From contig JAUPLV010000067.1 in the NCBI GenBank assembly GCA_030836725.1, positions 1 through 10,972 on the forward strand: DNA of 10,972 nt, given 5' to 3'. The notes beneath the pieces are model-generated. The model saw nothing but the letters and a program-made list of their open reading frames with translations, searched no databases and had not been told where the DNA came from. The DNA is from Pseudomonadota bacterium (GTDB taxonomy: Bacteria; Pseudomonadota; Gammaproteobacteria; Burkholderiales; Thiobacillaceae). How positions within the stretch are numbered: the first letter of the stretch is position 1; the number at the start of each line of letters is the position of its first letter. Shown one piece after another: positions 7,642-10,972 of the stretch. Position numbers and translations under genes: made by a program.

Positions 7642-7671
7642 AACATAGCAGGGTGTCGTGCGTATTGTCGA
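7642..7671 (-). promoter_or_regulatory. Putative promoter of the export cassette
   Basis: The minus strand carries TCGACA (7666-7671, one mismatch to TTGACA), an 18-base spacer and TATGTT (7642-7647) preceded by TGC, an extended -10 element. Initiation near 7635 would leave a leader of about 80 bases before the channel gene. No operator could be identified. Confidence 0.4.
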
Positions 7672-7707
7672 TGTTCCGTTCATCTGCCGAGTCCTCCATC
7701 CAGCCCC

Positions 7708-8520
7708 ATGCCCGAATTGCCCGAAGTCGAAACCACCCGCCTGGGCCTGTTGCCGCGCCTGCGGGGCCGCGTTCTCAGGCGCATCACGGTGCGCAATCCA
7801 AGCCTGCGATGGCCGATTCCGGATGATCTCGAAGCGCGCCTGGCCGGACTGAGGCTTGGCGGCATCGACCGGCGCGGCAAATATCTGCTGTTCGATTTCG
7901 GCGACCTCACCCAGATCGTCCACCTTGGCATGTCGGGCAGCCTGCGTTTTGCCGGACCCGGCGAGCCCGCCGCGCTGCATGATCATGTCGACTGGCTGTT
8001 CGATGACGGCGCCACGCTGCGACTGCGTGACCCGCGCCGTTTCGGCGCGGTGTTGTGGACCGATGACGCGGCACGGCACCCGCTGCTGGCGCATCTGGGG
8101 CCGGAGCCGCTCACCCCGGCGTTCGATGCCGCCTATCTGCACGCGCAATGCCAGCGCCGCGGCGCCCCCATCAAGCAGGTCATCATGGATTCCCATGTGG
8201 TAGTGGGCGTCGGCAACATCTACGCATCCGAATCGCTGTTCCACGCGGGCATCCGTCCTGCCACCGCCGCCCGCCGCCTCAGCCGTCCTGCCTGCGCGCG
8301 CCTGACGGATGCGATCAGGCAGGTGCTGACGGCGGCGATTGCCGCAGGCGGCAGTTCGTTGCGCGATTACGTCCACAGCAGCGGCGAATTGGGTTATTTC
8401 CAGCTGCAAACGCGAGTATACGATCGCGAAAGCCTGCCATGCAGGACCTGCGGCGCCCCGATCCGCCGGATCGTGCAAGCCGGGCGCGCGAGCTTTTACT
8501 GCCCGGTCTGCCAGCGATGA
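7708..8520 (+). CDS. mutM: Formamidopyrimidine-DNA glycosylase / AP lyase (Fpg, MutM)
   Basis: Base-excision repair enzyme that removes 8-oxoguanine and ring-opened purines opposite C and then nicks the abasic site by beta,delta-elimination. The 270-residue product has full family length. It starts MPELPEVETT: P2 (the N-terminal nucleophile once Met is removed) and E3 are present. K58 in RRGKYLLF is the conserved catalytic lysine. M75 in HLGMSGSLR and R110/F112 in DPRRFG correspond to the residues that fill the gap left by the flipped base. The helix-two-turn-helix reads VVGVGNIYASESLF (about 165-178). A C-terminal zinc finger has C245, C248, C265 and C268 (CRTC ... CPVC). No strong Shine-Dalgarno is seen, but the start is fixed by the required MPELPE end. 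It is divergent from the export cassette and precedes the dynamin-like gene on the same strand. Confidence 0.98.
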   Translation: MPELPEVETTRLGLLPRLRGRVLRRITVRNPSLRWPIPDDLEARLAGLRLGGIDRRGKYLLFDFGDLTQIVHLGMSGSLRFAGPGEPAALHDHVDWLFDDGATLRLRDPRRFGAVLWTDDAARHPLLAHLGPEPLTPAFDAAYLHAQCQRRGAPIKQVIMDSHVVVGVGNIYASESLFHAGIRPATAARRLSRPACARLTDAIRQVLTAAIAAGGSSLRDYVHSSGELGYFQLQTRVYDRESLPCRTCGAPIRRIVQAGRASFYCPVCQR

Positions 8521-8592
8521 AGCAGCCCCGAGCGCGTCAAGTTTAAAGTTAATATGCCGTTATTGAGCCATGCCCCAATTGCCCGCACCCCG

Positions 8593-10557
8593 ATGAAACC
8601 CACCACCCTGGTTGACGAGTTCGAACATTACAGCGCCTGGCGCGACACCGTGCATGCGCGCGTCGAAGCGATGCGCGACTGGCTTAACGAGCAGGAACTT
8701 GGCGACGCCGAGTCCGAGATGCGCCTCGACCAGTTGATGGGTCGCCTGCGGGAAGACACCCTGAACGTGGCCCTCGTCGCCGAATTTTCACGCGGCAAGT
8801 CCGAGCTGATCAACGCGATTTTCTTCTCCGACTACCGCCAGCGCGTGCTGCCGTCATCCGCCGGCCGCACCACCATGTGCCCCACCGAGCTGTATTACAC
8901 CCCCACCCTGCGCCCCTCGCTGCGCCTGCTGCCCATCGTCACCAAAACCCGGGAGGGAAGCATTGCCGACTTCAAGCGCGACCCGACCGCCTGGACCGAG
9001 TATCCGCTCAATCTCGATTCCGCCGATGAAATGAGCGCAACGCTGATGCGCCTGGCCGATACCATGCAGGTTGATGCGGCCACCGCCGAAGCCTTCGGCC
9101 TGATCAATCCGGACGACGAGGAAACCATGCACAGCCTGGAGCGCGACGGCAGCATCGCCATTCCGTGCTGGCGCCACGCGCTGATCAATTTCCCGCATCC
9201 GCTGCTGAAACAGGGGCTGGTCATCCTCGACACTCCCGGCCTCAACGCCATCGGCACCGAGCCCGAACTGACCCTCAACATGCTGCCCAGCGCCCATGCC
9301 GTGCTGTTTGTGCTGGCTGCCGATACCGGCGTCACCAAGTCCGACATCGAAATATGGCGCCATTACATTGCCCCGGTGCAGAGCGCCAGCCGGGCCCGTC
9401 TGGTGGTTCTCAACAAGATCGACGGCCTGTGGGACGATCTCAAGACGGAAGCCGAAATCAACGCCGAAATCACCAAACAGGTCAGCAGCAGCGCGGCGCT
9501 GCTCGGGCTGCCCACCAGCCAGGTCTACCCCGTGTCGGCGCAGAAAGCGCTGGTCGCCAAGGTGCGCAACGACCGCGCCCTGCTGGCAAGAAGCCGCCTG
9601 CCCGAGCTGGAGGCGGCGCTGACGCAGGAACTGATCCCCTGCAAGCAAACCCTCATCAGCGAATCCACCCAGGCCAGCGTGGAGGACGTGGTGGTCAAAA
9701 CCACCGAGCTGCTGGAAACCCGGCTCTCCGGCATCCAGGATCAGGTCGATGAGTTGCAGGAGCTGCGCGGCAAAAACCGCGACGTCATCCAGCGCATGAT
9801 GATCAAGGCCAACAAGGACAAGCAGAAGTTCGACCGCGGCCTGCTGCAGTTCAAAGCGCTGCGCAGCGTATTTACCTCGCAGATCGACACGCTGCGCCAG
9901 CGGCTCGGCATGGAAGCGCTGCGTAAAGAAGTGCGGTTAACGCAGCGGGCAATGGAAAAAAGTCACTTCAGCATCGGTATGCGCGAAGCCATGGGGCAAT
10001 TTTTCCAGCAGGTCGGCAGGAACCTCGATGAATCGGCCGGGATGATCAAGGAAATTCGCGTCATGATGACCGCGATGTATCAGAAGTTCAGCGATGAATA
10101 TGGTCTTGCCGCTGTCAGCCCCCCGAGTTACAGCCTGCGTAAATACCAGAAGGAAATGGCGCGCATAGAGACCATATTCGAGGAGCGCTTCAACACAGGA
10201 TTCAAGATGCTGACCCAGGGCCAAAACCAATTGACCGCACGGTTTTTTGAAACGCTGGCCAGCAAGGTCGTGCAGGTGTTCGAGCTCGCCAACAGCGAAA
10301 CCGAAGCATGGCTAAAGGCGCTGATCGCTCCGATGGAAACCCAGGTTCGCGAACACAACATCCAGCTCAGGCGACGGCTGGAAAGCGTCAGCCGCATTCA
10401 TGCCGCAACCGAAACGCTGGATGAACGCATCGCCGAGCTCGAAGCCGCGGGCAATGCGGTCGTCGATCAGATCGACAATCTGGCACGCCTCAACATGCGC
10501 ATCGCCGACGCGCTTTCAGACGATCCGACCGGGATTCAAATGGCGAAAATAGCCTGA
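8593..10557 (+). CDS. Dynamin-like large GTPase of unknown function
   Basis: A 654-residue protein with an N-terminal dynamin-type GTPase domain. Numbered from the ATG at 8593: G1/P-loop AEFSRGKS (63-70; the first glycine is replaced by Ala), G2 threonines in SAGRTTMCPTEL (about 88-99), G3 DTPGL (213-217), G4 NKID (274-277) and a possible G5 SAQKA (315-319). The rest is predicted long helices rich in charged residues (about 350-430 and 560-640), as in dynamin stalks. I see no transmembrane segment and no signal peptide, so it is probably cytosolic and peripheral to membranes. An earlier ATG at 8554 would add 13 residues, but that part has atypical codons and overlaps an AT-rich, -10-like TAATAT (8550-8555); neither start has a Shine-Dalgarno. 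Bacterial dynamin-like proteins act in membrane fusion, fission or envelope stress; the role of this one is unknown. Unlike many such genes, it has no dynamin-like partner beside it. Confidence 0.88.
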   Translation: MKPTTLVDEFEHYSAWRDTVHARVEAMRDWLNEQELGDAESEMRLDQLMGRLREDTLNVALVAEFSRGKSELINAIFFSDYRQRVLPSSAGRTTMCPTELYYTPTLRPSLRLLPIVTKTREGSIADFKRDPTAWTEYPLNLDSADEMSATLMRLADTMQVDAATAEAFGLINPDDEETMHSLERDGSIAIPCWRHALINFPHPLLKQGLVILDTPGLNAIGTEPELTLNMLPSAHAVLFVLAADTGVTKSDIEIWRHYIAPVQSASRARLVVLNKIDGLWDDLKTEAEINAEITKQVSSSAALLGLPTSQVYPVSAQKALVAKVRNDRALLARSRLPELEAALTQELIPCKQTLISESTQASVEDVVVKTTELLETRLSGIQDQVDELQELRGKNRDVIQRMMIKANKDKQKFDRGLLQFKALRSVFTSQIDTLRQRLGMEALRKEVRLTQRAMEKSHFSIGMREAMGQFFQQVGRNLDESAGMIKEIRVMMTAMYQKFSDEYGLAAVSPPSYSLRKYQKEMARIETIFEERFNTGFKMLTQGQNQLTARFFETLASKVVQVFELANSETEAWLKALIAPMETQVREHNIQLRRRLESVSRIHAATETLDERIAELEAAGNAVVDQIDNLARLNMRIADALSDDPTGIQMAKIA

Positions 10558-10558
10558 T

Positions 10559-10810
10559 TTATTTGCCGGCGGTCAGGCGCAGAAATTTCTCCATCAACTG
10601 CTCATGGGTTTCCGGATAATCCGGGTTCTTCGGAATGCAGTCGACCGGACACACCTCCACGCACTGCGGAGTATCGAAGTGACCGACGCATTCGGTGCAC
10701 CTGTTGGGGTCGATGACGTAGATTTCATCGCCCTGTGAAATCGCATCGTTCGGGCATTCGGGTAGACAGACGTCGCAATTGATGCATTCGTCCGTGATCA
10801 ACATGGCCAT
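10559..10810 (-). CDS. yfhL: YfhL-family 2[4Fe-4S] ferredoxin
   Basis: Small cytosolic electron carrier of 83 residues. The first cluster motif is C9-x2-C12-x2-C15-x3-C19 (CINCDVCLPEC). The second has the enlarged loop typical of the Allochromatium vinosum/YfhL type, C38-x2-C41-x8-C50-x3-C54 (CTECVGHFDTPQCVEVC). The last cysteine of each motif supplies the other cluster in this family. A further C58 in CPVDCIPK is also found in the A. vinosum protein as I recall it. A C-terminal helix (about 66-80) completes the type. Proteins of this group have very low reduction potentials; the physiological partner is not known from this sequence. The start is fixed by GGAG 6 bases before the ATG at 10810. 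It follows coaD by 18 bases, a pairing common in betaproteobacteria, and its stop faces that of the dynamin-like gene. Confidence 0.95.
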   Translation of the reverse strand: MAMLITDECINCDVCLPECPNDAISQGDEIYVIDPNRCTECVGHFDTPQCVEVCPVDCIPKNPDYPETHEQLMEKFLRLTAGK

Positions 10811-10816
10811 TTCGTT

Positions 10817-10820
10817 CTCC
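10817..10820 (-). promoter_or_regulatory. Shine-Dalgarno of the ferredoxin gene
   Basis: Minus-strand GGAG, 6 bases before the ATG at 10810. It favours this start over the in-frame ATG at 10804, for which the spacing would be 12. Confidence 0.55.
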
Positions 10821-10828
10821 GAGTCACA

Positions 10829-10972
10829 TCAGTTTTTGCTTATTTTCTCACTTAATCGCTGTGCCACCAATGGGTGGACAAACGGCGTCACGTCGCCGCC
10901 CAACTGCGCGATCTCGCGGATCATGCTGGCGGAAATGAACATGTACTGACCCCGTCGGATCAGTACATGTTC
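10829..10972 (-). CDS. coaD: Phosphopantetheine adenylyltransferase (CoaD), C-terminal fragment
   Basis: CoaD joins ATP and 4'-phosphopantetheine to give dephospho-CoA, the penultimate step of coenzyme A synthesis. Only the last 47 codons are in the window. The reliable part, 39 residues from Q at 10948 to the TGA at 10829, reads QYMFISASMIREIAQLGGD, then VTPFVHPLVAQRL and a short basic tail, a clear match to the conserved C-terminal helix region. The eight codons nearer the window edge (10949-10972) read EHVLIRRG and do not fit the family, which has a TPSxQ-type sequence there. That misfit coincides with a perfect inverted repeat ending exactly at the edge, so these bases are suspect. The gene precedes the ferredoxin gene by 18 bases and is probably cotranscribed with it. 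Confidence 0.87.
   Translation of the reverse strand, partial: EHVLIRRGQYMFISASMIREIAQLGGDVTPFVHPLVAQRLSEKISKN
10937..10972. repeat. Perfect 13-bp inverted repeat with 10-base loop at the window end
   Basis: The arm GAACATGTACTGA (10937-10949) is exactly the reverse complement of TCAGTACATGTTC (10960-10972), with CCCCGTCGGA between them. The outer arm stops at the last base of the window, so its true length is unknown. It lies inside coaD, where no regulatory hairpin is expected. Confidence 0.9.

Noticed and set aside
7557..7646. Upstream extension of the TolC-like gene to the ATG at 7646
   Set aside because: It would place 30 non-hydrophobic residues before a complete signal peptide, and the proposed -10 box covers this ATG.
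7249..8478. A 409-codon minus-strand open frame spanning mutM and its promoter region
   Set aside because: It lies antisense to mutM, whose active-site and zinc-finger residues are all intact, and crosses two real genes.
8520..8592. Possible promoter (TAATAT at 8550-8555) for the dynamin-like gene
   Set aside because: No acceptable -35 at the right distance; kept only as a remark on the start codon.
8854..9648. A 264-codon minus-strand open frame inside the dynamin-like gene
   Set aside because: It is antisense to the GTPase domain; its Gly/Gln/His-rich sequence is typical of shadow frames in high-GC DNA.
10862..10875. Inverted repeat CCACC-AAT-GGGTGG near the coaD end
   Set aside because: It lies within conserved coaD codons (HPLVA) and lacks a T-run, so coding constraint or chance explains it.

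Overview
The window reads as ordinary, GC-rich chromosomal DNA of a proteobacterium, most likely a betaproteobacterium. The clues are the chain TPR lipoprotein-lolB-ispE with mutM nearby in divergent orientation, the coaD-ferredoxin pair, and protein sequences typical of that class. This assignment rests on recalled gene order and motifs, not on a database search. There are no tRNA or rRNA genes, no CRISPR array, no transposase and no phage gene.

Left part (1-7556, all minus strand; read from right to left). A four-gene tripartite export cassette comes first: a TolC-family outer-membrane channel, a MacA-like periplasmic adaptor, an ABC ATPase and a MacB/FtsX-type permease. Each stop codon overlaps the next start. 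After an 80-base gap with a plausible promoter comes a second coupled chain: a TPR-repeat lipoprotein, lolB (outer-membrane lipoprotein receptor) and ispE (isoprenoid precursor kinase). ispE runs off the left edge. Both chains serve the envelope: export across it, lipoprotein insertion, and the isoprenoid supply used for undecaprenyl phosphate and quinones.

Centre (7557-7707). A 151-base divergent promoter region separates the export cassette from mutM.

Right part. mutM (8-oxoguanine/FaPy DNA glycosylase) and a large dynamin-like GTPase of unknown function lie on the plus strand. The GTPase meets a YfhL-type 2[4Fe-4S] ferredoxin tail to tail, with one base between the stop codons. The ferredoxin follows coaD, of which only the C-terminal end is present.

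The most striking item is at the extreme right edge. The last 36 bases form a perfect 13-bp inverted repeat around a 10-base loop. The plus strand of the final 24 bases encodes TPSDQYMF, the CoaD motif expected on the minus strand at that very place. The sequence therefore turns back on itself: probably a contig-end foldback artefact, less likely a tiny inversion. The most interesting uncharacterised protein is the dynamin-like GTPase. I see no convincing new multi-gene system.
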